Shown here: positions 1 through 11,433 of the stretch, piece by piece
Layout: each line of letters opens with the position of its first letter
How positions within the stretch are numbered: the stretch's first letter is position 1
Assembly (NCBI RefSeq): GCF_004210375.1
Contig: NC_134837.1
Location: 21,399,586-21,463,585, forward strand
Origin: Tachypleus tridentatus
Lineage: Eukaryota > Arthropoda > Merostomata > Xiphosura > Limulidae
Length of the DNA stretch: 64,000 nt
Direction of reading: 5' to 3'
Notes under the pieces: generated by a model
The model's database searches: none
What the model was told of the DNA's origin: nothing
Seen by the model: the letters and a program-made list of their open reading frames with translations, nothing else
Made by a program: the position numbers and the translations under genes

Positions 1-880
1 CGATTATAGTGTCACCGAATGAGCTCTTTCTGAGGAAACTGGTACCTGTAGTTCATGAAAAGGTTACTAAACATGTATTTGAAATAAAATAAGACAACTT
101 GCAATTAAAGAATAAACCTTTTCTTTATTAATAATACGTGAAATGTTGTGCAACAGCTGAATAAAGATAAGTAATTTATGGTGTATCATTTTAAAACTTG
201 CTTAAACAACACGTGTACTAGACTATTTACACGATTTCTTAAAAACTGCATAACGTAACTTAAAAATTAAGTATTATTTATACTTGTGAACAGGGAAAAT
301 TAAACTGCTTTAATCGATCGATAATAATTTTTTAAGCACCTTTAAATTATTTCGAAAAACTCGTTGCTTGTCTAAACTTAATACAAGTATTTCCAAGCGG
401 AAATGTAAAATCTTAAAAGCTATCAGAGTTGTAAAGGAAAAATAAATATATGAGCGGGTAAAATATACAGGTGGAAATACAAACTTAATAAAAAAGTCCA
501 GGAAATCAGTAATCATTTTTTTTCAGTTACTAATGAAATGATGCTTAGGTACAGATTATATTGCGATTAACCAATAATGTGTGTAATTATAAAAAAAAAT
601 ACTTGATAGCGTTGTAGCCAAATTACAGATATTGTATATTGTTTATGGATTTAAAAACATGGAAACTAAGTTTATTATTTTAACTTAAGCAAATACATTA
701 ACAAAAACTAACATTCACAAAGTTTCTGTAATAATCACAGTATAAGAAATAGTAGACGTTTATTAACTTGAGTACATACTGGATCAGAAAATTAAAATCT
801 TTAAAATAATCACGTTTCTTAAAAGTTTAATAGATCAAGAAATTCCAAAGTTTATTTAGATATCTCATCCTTTAATTTTC
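1..880. other. No feature seen
   Basis: AT-rich DNA with no domain-bearing frame. The 68-codon minus frame at 310-516 has no recognisable content. Confidence 0.6.
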
Positions 881-890
881 AAAACTCCAA

Positions 891-1280
891 TTAAACATGT
901 CATCGTGACGTATATCTTACTAATGAAATAATTAAATATGTCATCGTGACGTATATCTTACTATTGAAATAATTAAACATGTCATCGTGACGTATATCTT
1001 ACTATTGAAATAATTAAACATGTCATCGTGAAGTATATCTTACTAATGAAATGTGATATTGTTAGGATTATTTTACTGATGCAATGTGATATCATGTGCT
1101 ATATCTTACTGATGAAATGTGACATCACAAGCTATATCTTAGGGTTACATTTGTTATTACGCGGTGTATTTTAGAAATTAATTGGCTTTTCGAGAACTGA
1201 AATGTGGCATTATAATCTATATTTTACCATTGAAATGTGGCATTACCTGTGTATCTTACTGATGAAACATGATATCACAT
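891..1280. repeat. 41-bp minisatellite A with degenerate flank
   Basis: Four near-identical 41-bp units start at 891, 932, 973 and 1014 (core ATGTCATCGTGACGTATATC). From about 1050 to 1280, diverged units of the type ATCTTACTGATGAAATGTGA follow with irregular spacing. Confidence 0.9.
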
Positions 1281-1889
1281 AGTATACCTTAAATAAAGAT
1301 TTAGAATTTATATCTAATGTTGTTTTTTTTATTTCATAAGTATAAAAGTTTTGTAATAAAATAATATGGCAGACGTAATTTCTGAGGCCTAAAACCAAGT
1401 ATAAAGAACTGCTTAGTAGTTTATTAAATGTAAAAAAATACATATGATATAAACATCTGAGTGCCAAATAATTTTAAAAAGGGTAGAAACGTTTTTATAT
1501 AATAGATAGTTAACGTCCTATACCTTCTTTACCTCTGTAAACCAGCAACACATTTTGATTTCATTGAAGATCATTAGCAGGGACAAACAGAGTGTGCAAA
1601 CTTCAATTAATTAAAAGTCTTAACTAATTATAATATTACAGTTTAATCTGCATCAGGTTACTAGAATCTACTACACTAAACGAACTAGTCAGAATAGTCT
1701 TACCTCTTTTTCCATTACTTAATAAATAATAGTAAATTCCAACTGTTTCCAATATATACCGAAATATCACATGTGATGACGGATTTCTTATTTTTTCCTT
1801 TTTTTGGCAAAATTGAAATGTATGTCACGTTACACATTTCAAAGCAGAGCTGGTTGATATTTTTGATAAAAATACAGTATGAATCTATG

Positions 1890-2660
1890 TTACCAACATA
1901 AATTATTACTACCAGCTCCGGACAATAGTACTATAAACAAACATTATTAGAAAGAACAGCATTCCCAATCACACAGTTTGATACTACCACCTGTGTATAA
2001 AAATACTAACCACATAGCTTATTACTATCACCTGTGTATAAAAATACTAACGAACCACATAGCTTATTACTACCACCTGTGTATAAAAATACTAACCACA
2101 TAGCTTATTACTATCACCTGTGTATAAAAATACTAACCACATAGCTTATTACTATCACCTGTGTATAAAAATACGAACCACATAGCTTATTACTACCACC
2201 TGTGTATAAAAGTACTACCCACTTGCCATAGTATTAGCAACAGTGACTAGCAATTCTACATACATTGCTTATTAGTTCCGATTAAAGAAATCCTACTTCT
2301 ATCAACTATTTCTAAAAATTATAGTTACATAGATTTTTACTACAAACTGTGTATAACAGCCCTACTCAAATATCTTTGTACAACCAACAATAAATAAACT
2401 TTATAGTACATAGCTTATTATTGATAAAAGTGGTTAAGGACCCTATCCCCTTATTACTACAATTTTTTGGTAACAATTCTACCCATATATCTATTACTAC
2501 AAAGAACAATTATACCGACGTAACATATTATCATAAACTGTGGATAATAAACTTACCCTCAAAACTGTTACTACCAGCTGTTAATGACAGCCTACACACA
2601 TAGCTTAGTACTAACAACTGTGGAAAACAAATTGTGGCTTTTTACAGTTTCAGTAACACC
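1890..2660. repeat. 41-bp minisatellite B (CACCTGTGTATAAAAATACTA type)
   Basis: Clean units start at 1991, 2032, 2077, 2118, 2159 and 2200. The period is 41 bp except for one 45-bp unit that carries a 4-bp insertion (CGAA). The core CTGTGTATAAAAATACTAAC is followed by CACATAGCTTATTACTAYCA. Diverged units (ACTGTGGATAAT, CACATAGCTTAGTACTA) continue to about 2660. Confidence 0.9.
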
Positions 2661-3070
2661 TGTTTACACTTGTAATACTTTATTACAACAAGATAATACT
2701 TTGCCATTCTTTTCATTTTATAGGGCTAAGTCTTCAATGCTATTTCAGAATGTAAACTTCAACATTGTGGTGATGCTTCGCTAATCCATGTTGACAACTA
2801 AATGGGCCAGGATTAAAATACTTATAATGCTTTAGGATTCCAATATACTTGTACCAAGGGATTGTCATAATGATTCTGCTTGAATGAACATGCTGATCAA
2901 ATTTAAGGTTTGAAATAACAGTCATGGTACACCATGCAGTGTCTTAACTATACATAAACAAGCTAGTATATGGTATTGGTATATGCTGGAAGAAATTTAT
3001 TTCATAGCATTCCAGAAATAAACTTTTACAAAAACAGTGTTTAACACTATATATATTAAGTTTTGTTATC

Positions 3071-4090
3071 ATGAAACGGCCCAAAAGGCCACCAGAGCAT
3101 GGAGTTCGCATGAAAGCTTTACGTGATACTGATTGGACTCTGCGACGAATAGCTGCAGACTTGAAATGTTCCCCAAACATTATCAAGTACACCTTATGTC
3201 GTGAGATTGAGACAGGTAAATTTAAAAATAGGAAAGGAAGAGGCAAAACACCTGAACTCAATAATACTGATGTTAAGTATCCATGTTTATGCAGCTTTCG
3301 GGACAGAAGGAAGACTGTCACTGATCTCAAGCATGAGGTAATCGATTATGTACCTTATGATAGAAAACTGTCCAAATCTATAGCATCAATGAGACTCAAC
3401 AAAATGGAATATTTTAAAAAAAACCTCCAGTTCTCCAAATATTGTCAAGAAACTGAAATCTGTTAAAAAGTACGAAAACTGGACTGTTGGTGATTAGAAC
3501 AAAGTGAATGAATGTGTAAGTCTAACTTTGAAATATTTGATCCAAATCGTAGGTTCTACGTCCGGTGGAAGGAAAGTAAAAGACATTTCTGTATATAGAA
3601 CCTACCATGAAACACAGGAGAGGCAGTGTAATGAGTTAGGATTGTTTATATGCTGAGGCAACAGGTGATATTTGCGAAACAGATGGAATAATGAACCAGC
3701 GCAAGTACCATCAGATATTGATCCGTCATATTATACCCAGTGAATTGTGTATTATTGGTAAAGGATTATTCCACTAAGAAGATAATGACCCTCAAACATT
3801 CACACAACCTGTGCAGAAATTAGTTAACTAAAACAGAAGCTAGTGGAGTAATTCAATTGATGCAATGGCCTTCATAGAATCCCGATACCAATCCAATAGG
3901 TCAGGCAGTTAATAGATCAAAAACTTGACAAATCAAAAGCTACATACAAAGAAACTTTATGACAATGTGTCAGAGACATCTGGAGTAAAATCCCAAAGTG
4001 CTCTTTGGTACATATGTTGCAACAATGTCTGAAAAACTGTTCCAGTTATTAAAGCGAAAGAGGGCACATAAAATATTAAATACTTACTGA
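3071..4090 (+). pseudogene. Tc1-like transposase remnant
   Basis: The first about 130 codons are open (MKRPKRPPEHGVRMKALRDT onward) and form the helix-turn-helix DNA-binding part of a Tc1/mariner transposase, including GKTPELNNTDVKY and DRRKTVTDLKHE. Afterwards the reading breaks into shifted frames. Still recognisable are NWTVGD, MNQRKYHQILIRHIIPSELC, EDNDP and the C-terminal CVRDIWSKIPKCSL. The DDE catalytic region therefore carries several stops and frameshifts, and the copy is inactive. I did not find convincing terminal inverted repeats. Confidence 0.85.
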
Positions 4091-4214
4091 ACTCAAGCCT
4101 GTGTTTTGCCTGTGATTTACCTTCCATTTCTTTTTTAAAAGTAGCACGAAATCTAATTTTTGACTCATTCCTAGCAATTTCTACGCAGTATTGTAGATTA
4201 CTGTCACCAACTGC

Positions 4215-4300
4215 ATTCCTTCCTACATAGATCAATACTACCACCTGAGCCAAACAGTTCTACCCACATAACTTATTACGACTAAATATGGATAACAATC
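4215..4300. repeat. Degenerate minisatellite B units between Tc1 and Penelope remnants
   Basis: TACTACCACCTGAGCC, CTACCCACATAACTTATTAC and ATATGGATAACAATCTTACCC match the minisatellite B consensus, showing that the array once ran across this spot. Confidence 0.6.
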
Positions 4301-5700
4301 TTACCCATGTAAATTTATTTAAAACAAACAGATGGCTGGTATACGGCATCCCCAAACCTCATAAACCAAATTGTCCACTACGAGCAATAATGTCCACATA
4401 TGAATCGTTTAATTATAATCTTGGTAAATACATAGCATGGGCATTCTCCAAATATGTAACATCAAATTCATCAAAGACTCTTTTAATTTCAAATCTAACC
4501 TTGATCAGATAAAGGAACAAGCAATTAACACAGCATTACATCCACCACTATATTGGTACAGATATGTAGATGACACGGTTGCGGGATTCAGATCTACAGA
4601 ACACACACTTAATTTTTTTCAGTCACATTAATTCTATACATCTCAACATTAACTTCACATTGAACAAGAAGAAAGCAATCAACTATCATTTCTTAACCTC
4701 AAAATTATAAGAACAGATACACAATTTAAAACAGAAATCCACCGAAAAATCACCCATACTGGACTATACATTCCTTGGGACTCAGCACATGAAACACAAC
4801 AAAAACTCAACATACTAAGAAACCAAATACACAGCCATAAAACTATGCTCACCTGATAAAATTAACGATGAATTAGACAAAATAAAACAATACTTCATCA
4901 ACATCAATAACTTTCCTCCACAAACCGTAGAAAACATTATACGCACACACCTAGACAAAAGGCAAAATCAGCTAACAAAAGTAAATATATCTCACGAATT
5001 AAAAAAAATCACGAAACCATATACTGATGCATACCATACATTCCTGACATCAGCAGAAAAATAACGAACATTTGAAAAAACTAGTAACAAAATATGACAT
5101 TTCAGTTAATACCAAATTTATTTAAAAACCAGGCACAAAACTGAGGTCTATACTATGTAAAAACTACACTGACAAACACCACACCAACATTATTTATAAA
5201 ATACAATGTGATAACTGCCACGACTTCTATATTGGAGAAAAAATAGAAAAATGGAAACCAGATTCAAAGAACACAAAAGTCACCTTCACACGTTTTCGAA
5301 CATTGTAAATCAAATAAACACAACATAACCATAGAAAACACTCAAATACTAAATAAAGAAACAAACATAAACAAACACAAAATAAAAGAAGTCTTACTGA
5401 TACAACAACTCAAACCCAAAATAAACTAATATGAAGAAACACCTTTATACCTATATTAATAAATATACTCAAACATCTAAGCACGCCTTCAACATTCCTA
5501 CACTCAATTACACAACCGCCTTCAAGCACGTGGTCAGCTATCGGTTAGTTACCTCTTTCTTTCTTTGTGAACCTAACGATGACCGAAGAAGGTCGAAACG
5601 TTGTTCGCTCCTCTATTAGTGTTTCTCTATCCATACCAGCCGTTTTTAAATAAATATATAATTTTCTCTACAAGTGGGTTTTCTCGTCATCACGAATCTT
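4288..5700 (+). mobile_element. Penelope-like retroelement remnant (RT plus GIY-YIG-type endonuclease)
   Basis: Reverse transcriptase pieces appear in order: WLVYGIPKPHKPNCPLRAIM, FNYNLGKYIAW, then the catalytic box YWYRYVDDTVAGF at about 4550-4590, then LTLNKKKAINYHFL-like and INRKITHTGLY-like thumb sequence. Further down, NIIYKIQCDNCHDFYIGE (about 5190-5245) followed by RFKEHKSH matches the GIY-YIG nuclease usual in canonical Penelope elements. Many stops and frameshifts make it inactive. The 3' part, 5560-5700, holds the terminal motif GGTCGAAACGTTGTTCG followed by CCATACCAGCCGTTTTTAAA. The left neighbour is a minisatellite B unit at 4215-4300. Confidence 0.85.
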
Positions 5701-6040
5701 ACCCAGTATCTTATTTCTATCAACCATGAGAAACAATATTTCTCATTTATAAAGTGTTAGGAGAAGATAATATTTTGTCATTCTTTCCATTTTATGGAGC
5801 TATTTTTTCCATGCCATTACATAATTACAATATTTCTCTCAAGTGTAGGTAACATTCGTACCCACATAGGTTATTGCTACAAATTGTAATTAACGTTATT
5901 ACCCAAATAGCCTAACACAACAACATTGGTACAACAATCCTACCCTCGTGGTTTATTATATAAAAAAGGATAACAATCATTCCCCTAAATTTTATTCCTA
6001 CCAACTATGTAAGACAATCCTACCAACATCATACTGTTAT
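5700..6040. repeat. Degenerate minisatellite B units
   Basis: Repeated blocks of the pattern CCTACCCACATAGCTTATTACTAC with heavy divergence, for example at 5860-5890 and 5935-6015. They are recognisably the same family as the 1890-2660 array. The sequence at 5764-5820 also matches 2690-2745 (GATAATAyTTTGyCATTCTT). Confidence 0.65.
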
Positions 6041-6049
6041 GGAACTGTT

Positions 6050-6620
6050 GTTTATATTATACTGGATAAACGTTTTTAATTGCACAATATGCAACTCCCA
6101 ACTTCGCGAAATTTTTATCCTGCGTGCATGTAGATTTGCAATAATGGTCACGATTTTCCCGTTTCGCCTCCTTTTCCCGTCACGGTGAACTTTATTTTTC
6201 TCTACTCTCCAAGTGTAGATATAACGTCATGAATACACTATCTATATCAATAGAATAATACTGTCTGTTGTAAGTCCCTGTAAATACTTCGCAAGGTGTG
6301 GATAGATTTTCACCAAAATTTATATGGAGATTCGTTAAGTCCATGGGGAAATACAAACATATTTTCAGTTTCGCATTTTGCGGTTTTTATGAGTGTTTTT
6401 GCAGGGTCTTTTTTATAACTACTTCACTCCTATTGATGGATCTTCACCAGATTTGTCATGAAGGTTTGTTGGGTTCATGCAGATTTATGGTTTCACATTT
6501 TGTGATTTGCTGTTTTATTAAAGGAGACAGCGTTTCATTTCCTAAATTAATCTTTCAATAATCATGAATTTACACAACTTCCTTCCAGGGTGCGGAAGAC
6601 GCCAGCTAGTGTCTTATCAC
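6050..6620. repeat. Unclassified interspersed repeat with internal 135-bp duplication
   Basis: The segment beginning GATAGATTTTCACCAAAATT at about 6300 recurs diverged at about 6435 (GATGGATCTTCACCAGATTT), with matching downstream words (TTTCGCATTTTGCG / TTTCACATTTTGTG). The 87-codon open frame across it is a by-product of the repeat. The block interrupts the minisatellite B array. Element class not recognised. Confidence 0.45.
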
Positions 6621-6679
6621 TACTCTCTTTACACAGCAAACGTAACAGTAAACTACGAACATAGTTTATGACTTAAATG

Positions 6680-6950
6680 TTTATAAATATCCTACTCACG
6701 TAACGTATTACCACAAACTGTGGATTATAATCCTACCCACGTATCTTATTAGTATTAACTGTGAGTAAAAGTCCTTCCCATTTTAGTTATTACTACTAAA
6801 TGTGAGCAATAATCTACAATTATTATTACCAACTATGGGTAGCTTTTAATAATCCTGACTGTATAGTTTATTACTACGAACTCTGGGTAAGAGAGCAACC
6901 TACATAACATTTTACTACCAACTAAGGGTAGCAATCCTAATACCAAATAA
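6680..6950. repeat. Degenerate minisatellite B units
   Basis: Units such as CCTACTCACGTAACGTATTA, CCTACCCACGTATCTTATTA and ACCAACTATGGGTAGC recur every roughly 40-45 bp, then stop at a SINE. Confidence 0.65.
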
Positions 6951-6951
6951 G

Positions 6952-7232
6952 GGTTGGTTTGGTTTGTTTTGAATTTCGCGCAAAGCTACTTGAGGACTAT
7001 CTGTACTAGCCGTCCTCAATTTACCAGCGTAGGACTAGAGGGAAGACAGGTAGTCATCACCACCCACCGCGAACTCTTGGGCTACTCTTTTACCAACGAA
7101 TAGTGGGATTGACCGTCACATTATAACGCCCCCACGGCTGAAAGGGCGAGCATGTTTGGCGCGACGGGGATGCGAACCCGCGACCCTAAGATTACGAATC
7201 GCACGCCTTAACACGCTTGGCCATGCCGGGCC
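6952..7232 (-). mobile_element. tRNA-derived SINE, family 1, near full length
   Basis: Reading on the minus strand: tRNA-like head (GGCCCGGCATGGCCAAG, box B GGTTCGCATCCCC), central body (TTGGTAAAAGAGTAGCCCAA, GGTGGTGATGACTACCTG), tail ending GCGCGAAATTC plus a CAAAC-rich end. About 275 bp. Confidence 0.9.
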
Positions 7233-7239
7233 ATGAAAG

Positions 7240-9500
7240 TAGGAAAGAAAACAATAATAATTTTACACAAATGTGTAAGTAACTACTTTTGGTATAATGA
7301 GAACAAAATTTCTTTTACTGACGTTTCAGATGTTAATGCTCGGGCTTTCAATATTAACAGATTTTTTAAATCTATAATTTATTATTTGCATGGCTGTTGT
7401 ACAAATTCAGAAAAATAACAGTTTAGCTATTTGCGATATAAACTCTTTAATTTCCGTTAGGAAATTAAATGCGAAACTATCTCAATTTTCTTATCTTATT
7501 CATTAATTTATTTCTGGGAGAAAAGAAATCTAAATTTAAAAGACAGTGTAACAGGCTTAAAGTTTTCTATTTTTCTGTATTTTATATTTTGGATCAAATA
7601 TCAGAAGCAAAATGTATTTATGTATTCAAATTATTTGCCTTAATAACCCCAGGGAAACAAAAATGATCCATAATATTTAGCGTTAAGAAGTATTCGTAAG
7701 AAAAATGTCAAATTAGAGAGTTAATGGAGTGTTAAGACGACTAAAATCATCTTTATACCAAACAACAAATAAAAAACCTTGAAAGAGAGGGGGATTAAAT
7801 ACTGTATAATATTACATTTTGATTCCTTAAACATTTGAAACAGTTTAAACATACGATGGTTGTGTGCTTCAAACTTTAGATTCATCATAACACAGTCGTA
7901 ATGTTTCTTAGCAAGCATTGTAGATATTTAAATATCTCGTACGACAAGATATGCAAGTAATAATACTACCCTATAACCAGAAATAAGCTAAGCCTAATGT
8001 GCACGTTTAACACCAAACAAACTAAGAATGACAGCGTGATCGAGCAGAAGATCACAATCAGCGTATTATTTAAATAAGGTCAACGTTGAGTATAAAAAGA
8101 ATTTCCTTTGTAATGAGGGTGTAGGAAGTTCATATGGCTGATAAAAATACAGTTGTGAAATTTCCCGTTACTATTCTTCAAACCGTAAGTCCTTTATTTT
8201 AAGAATTAATTTATAATATAAATGATTGGAAGCGAGTTCTTACACCCTGTTATAACATTTTTCACTTCGGGGTAAAAAAAATACACAATCATGGGGTAAT
8301 TATTGGGAGTAACGTTTTTTGTGTTTTGAATTTGCTTCTTAAAAGTAGAATTTATTTGCCTGTAAAATAAGATTTACATCCCAATAAAGATAACAGTTTC
8401 AGTTACTTCATTCTTTACTGGCACGATAAGGATTTCGAAGAGCAAATATATTATTAATATAAATAACCTAATTATTTGAACCTCTTTGTCACACCTCGTT
8501 TCTGACGTGGCCTTTCTTTCGATCTCGCTCCAACTTCCAGTTATATTTTGTACAATCGTGTTATCACAGTAATGCACGAAACGAAAGGTTCCGTTTTCCA
8601 TTTCTGACAACATTAAAAAAAAAATCCACATTCCTCAAAAATGTTTATTCAGCAGATTGTAGTGACTGAAGAGTATAATACCACGCATGAAGAAATAAAC
8701 TGATATACGATATAACCTTCCTACATTTCCGATAGGCGCAACAAGGATTTATTTCGCTTTTCATCGAATCCTCGAAATAAATTCATTGTATTTGTAATAC
8801 GTCGCACCAAAATGATAAGAATAAGTAGACATTAATACCTAGTAATTATCTTTTTTTTCTCTCTTTTTGTACGTTGCTTTGTATTTTTTATGGCTAGATC
8901 TGTTTAAGAAATAGTCTAAGCGAAGAACTTTTTCCCTCCCTTTAAGAATAAACTTTGATTCACAGCTATAATCATACAATTTCTGTTTTGCCTTCTTACT
9001 TTAGTGACATCGTTATCAGTAAGCTTCTATTTCTTTTCATAACGATCAATTTTATGTTTATTGATTTCTCAATATTTAGGAGATTCGACAAAGCATCGTG
9101 GTACTTGTGCATCGTTTTTGTGGTTTCATTAAGGGCACTTGTGCAGTCGTGACCGTGACATATACAATGTCTCGTAAAATACATGCACTCTGTTTCTTAG
9201 GCCCCCATCCTGATTCATAGAGGCTTCAGTGTACCAATTAAACTCCTCCAGTTACTTTCATAACTAATCAGATGGACATCGTACAGGAAAATAAATTATG
9301 TTGTTTATATTAAAGTTCAAATCTGTTTGTGCGCACATAACTGCTCCCTAAAATTATGGGTTTACATCCATCTTTTATTTTTCTGTTACTCTTCCACTTT
9401 TATTTATCTTTGAGTGTATTTTTCACATCATTAAGCTATATTATTAAACCCATTCCTCAAACCGAATGTTATAATGAGTTTGACTTTTCTTGTTTTAATT
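7240..9500. other. No feature seen
   Basis: AT-rich intergenic DNA between two SINEs. Only short open frames without domains. Confidence 0.55.
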
Positions 9501-9514
9501 TTATGAAATTAGCC

Positions 9515-9782
9515 TGTTTGTTTGTTTGTTTTGGAATTTCGCACAAAGCTACTCGAGGGCTATCTGTGCTAGCCCTCCATAATTTAGCAGTGTAAGACTA
9601 GAGGGAAGGCAGCTAGTCATCACCACCCACCGCCAACTCTTGGGCTACTCTTTTACCAACGAATAGTGGGATTGACCGTAACATTATACACCCCCACGGC
9701 TGGGAGGACGAGCATGTTTAGCGCGAACCCGCGACCCACGGATTACGAGTCGCACGCCTTACACGCTTGGCCATGCCAGGCC
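9515..9782 (-). mobile_element. SINE family 1, full length with target-site duplication
   Basis: Flanked by a perfect 12-bp direct repeat ATGAAATTAGCC at 9503-9514 and 9783-9794. This fixes both ends of the element and shows retrotransposition. Confidence 0.95.
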
Positions 9783-10277
9783 ATGAAATTAGCCATTCAT
9801 TCGTACAGTAATTAAGAAATTCGTTTTTATTTATGAAATAATATGGTTCCAAAAGCGTTACTAGATATAAAACACTTTACTTAGTTTAAACCTCTATGAA
9901 ATCTAAGTGCTAAAGACAAATTTCACCAAACACCATATGACTCTAAACTTAAAATTAATCTAGATTTTGACACCTTCGTTTAATATACTTTAAGGAAAAT
10001 ACGTAAAATAATAATAATAATAAAACCTCTTGCTGAATATTTTAAAATACGTTGTAAACAAACTAAATTTCCGTCAAATGCAGAAAGGAACCGTATTTCC
10101 CAGCGTCGAAGACGTACCCTCATTTTGATGAGCTAAATTTTGAAAAAAAAAAAAGAAAATAAGGTCGCGGTGCTTTCACCAATCTTACAAAGATGTTTCG
10201 TGGATTGTTAAGTGACTTGCGAAACGTAATTCCTCTTGCTTCTGCTCGCTTTTTGTGAGCTAAATGCTTATCGTATC

Positions 10278-10546
10278 GGCCCGGCATGGTCAAGCGCGTT
10301 AAGGCGTGCGACTCGTAATCTGAGGGTCGTGGGTTTGAATCTCTGCCACACCAGACATGCTCGTCCTTTCAGCTGTGGGGGTGTGACAGTCAATCCCACT
10401 ATTTGTTGGTAAAAGAGTAGCCCAAGAGTTGGCGGTGGGTGGTGATGACTAGCTGCCTTCCCTCTAGTCTTACACTGCTAAATTAGGGACGGCTAGCACA
10501 GATAGCCCTCGAGTAGCTTTGTGCGAAATTCAAAACAAACAAACAA
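10278..10546 (+). mobile_element. SINE family 1, full length with target-site duplication
   Basis: Head GGCCCGGCATGGTCAAGCGC, tail GTGCGAAATTCAAAACAAAC. Perfect 12-bp target duplication GCTTATCGTATC at 10266-10277 and 10547-10558. Confidence 0.95.
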
Positions 10547-11039
10547 GCTTATCGTATCTACCTCTGAAAGTGTATACCTGATTACCACTGCAATATCTAT
10601 ATTATTACCAGTATTTTAGAAGCCATAATATGGGTTGTGTTGAAAAAAAATTGATTTAGCTGATCTGTTGCAGGAAACTCCTACCGAGAACAGGTTCGTG
10701 TTAGAAATGGTTACACAACTGATCACAATGGTCTGAACGGAACCAAAACAAACTTACGAAATTTTGCAAATGGCTGCTGTTACCGAATATTCTTTCCGAA
10801 GTTACTTTTCATATGTTCTTAAAATGTTGCATTAATATCAAGATTGAGACAAGTAAAAATGTCATTATTTGATGGAAAACGGGCAAATTAGACCAATCGA
10901 CTGGTTTACCTTAGTATCAAATAACAAATAAATAAACAAGATAATCGTAAAATGATCACAAAATTAATTGGCGCTTCTGTAGTAGACTAGGTAACTTGTA
11001 TATATTATTCTGGGTCGTATAGAAGAACTTTGATTACTG

Positions 11040-11207
11040 TCTAGTATCGAAACGTTACTTTATTTATTATTGTTATTATTATTATTATGCCTCTCGATTC
11101 CATGAAGGAACATAGGGCCGCAATCACTTGCGGATTCATTAACAGGCTGGTTTTTTAAGTGAGCAGATTGTTAGCCTACTGCACAACCCCCAACCAGGAG
11201 GAGAAAC
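11040..11207. repeat. ATT microsatellite and unclassified repeat-like segment
   Basis: An ATT-rich microsatellite at about 11060-11088 is followed by a GC-richer stretch (CCTCTCGATTCCATGAAGGA to CAACCCCCAACCAGGAGG) that resembles an interspersed repeat 3' end. It runs directly into the truncated SINE. Identity unknown. Confidence 0.4.
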
Positions 11208-11433
11208 CTTAGCCGTCCCTAATTTTGCAGTGTAAGACTAGAGGGAAGGCAGCTAGTCATCATCACCCACCGCCAACTCTTGGGCTACTCTTTTACCAAC
11301 GAATAGTGGGATTGACCGTCACATTATAACGTCCCCAAGGCCGGGAGGGCGAGCATGTTTAGCGCGACGCGGATACGAACCCGCGACCCTCAGATTACGA
11401 GTCGCACGCCTTACGCGCTCGACCATGCCGGGC
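11208..11433 (-). mobile_element. SINE family 1, 3' truncated
   Basis: tRNA head and body are present, but the tail GCAGATAGCCC...GCGAAATTC is absent. The break abuts another repeat-like segment at 11090-11207. Confidence 0.9.

Noticed and set aside
1980-2215. Regularly spaced repeats resembling a CRISPR array
   Set aside because: Whole 41-bp units repeat head to tail without unique spacers, in a eukaryotic genome. This is a minisatellite. The same applies to the arrays at 24409, 43084 and 53015.
6298-6561. 87-codon open frame
   Set aside because: Lies in a duplicated, unclassified interspersed repeat and has no domain.
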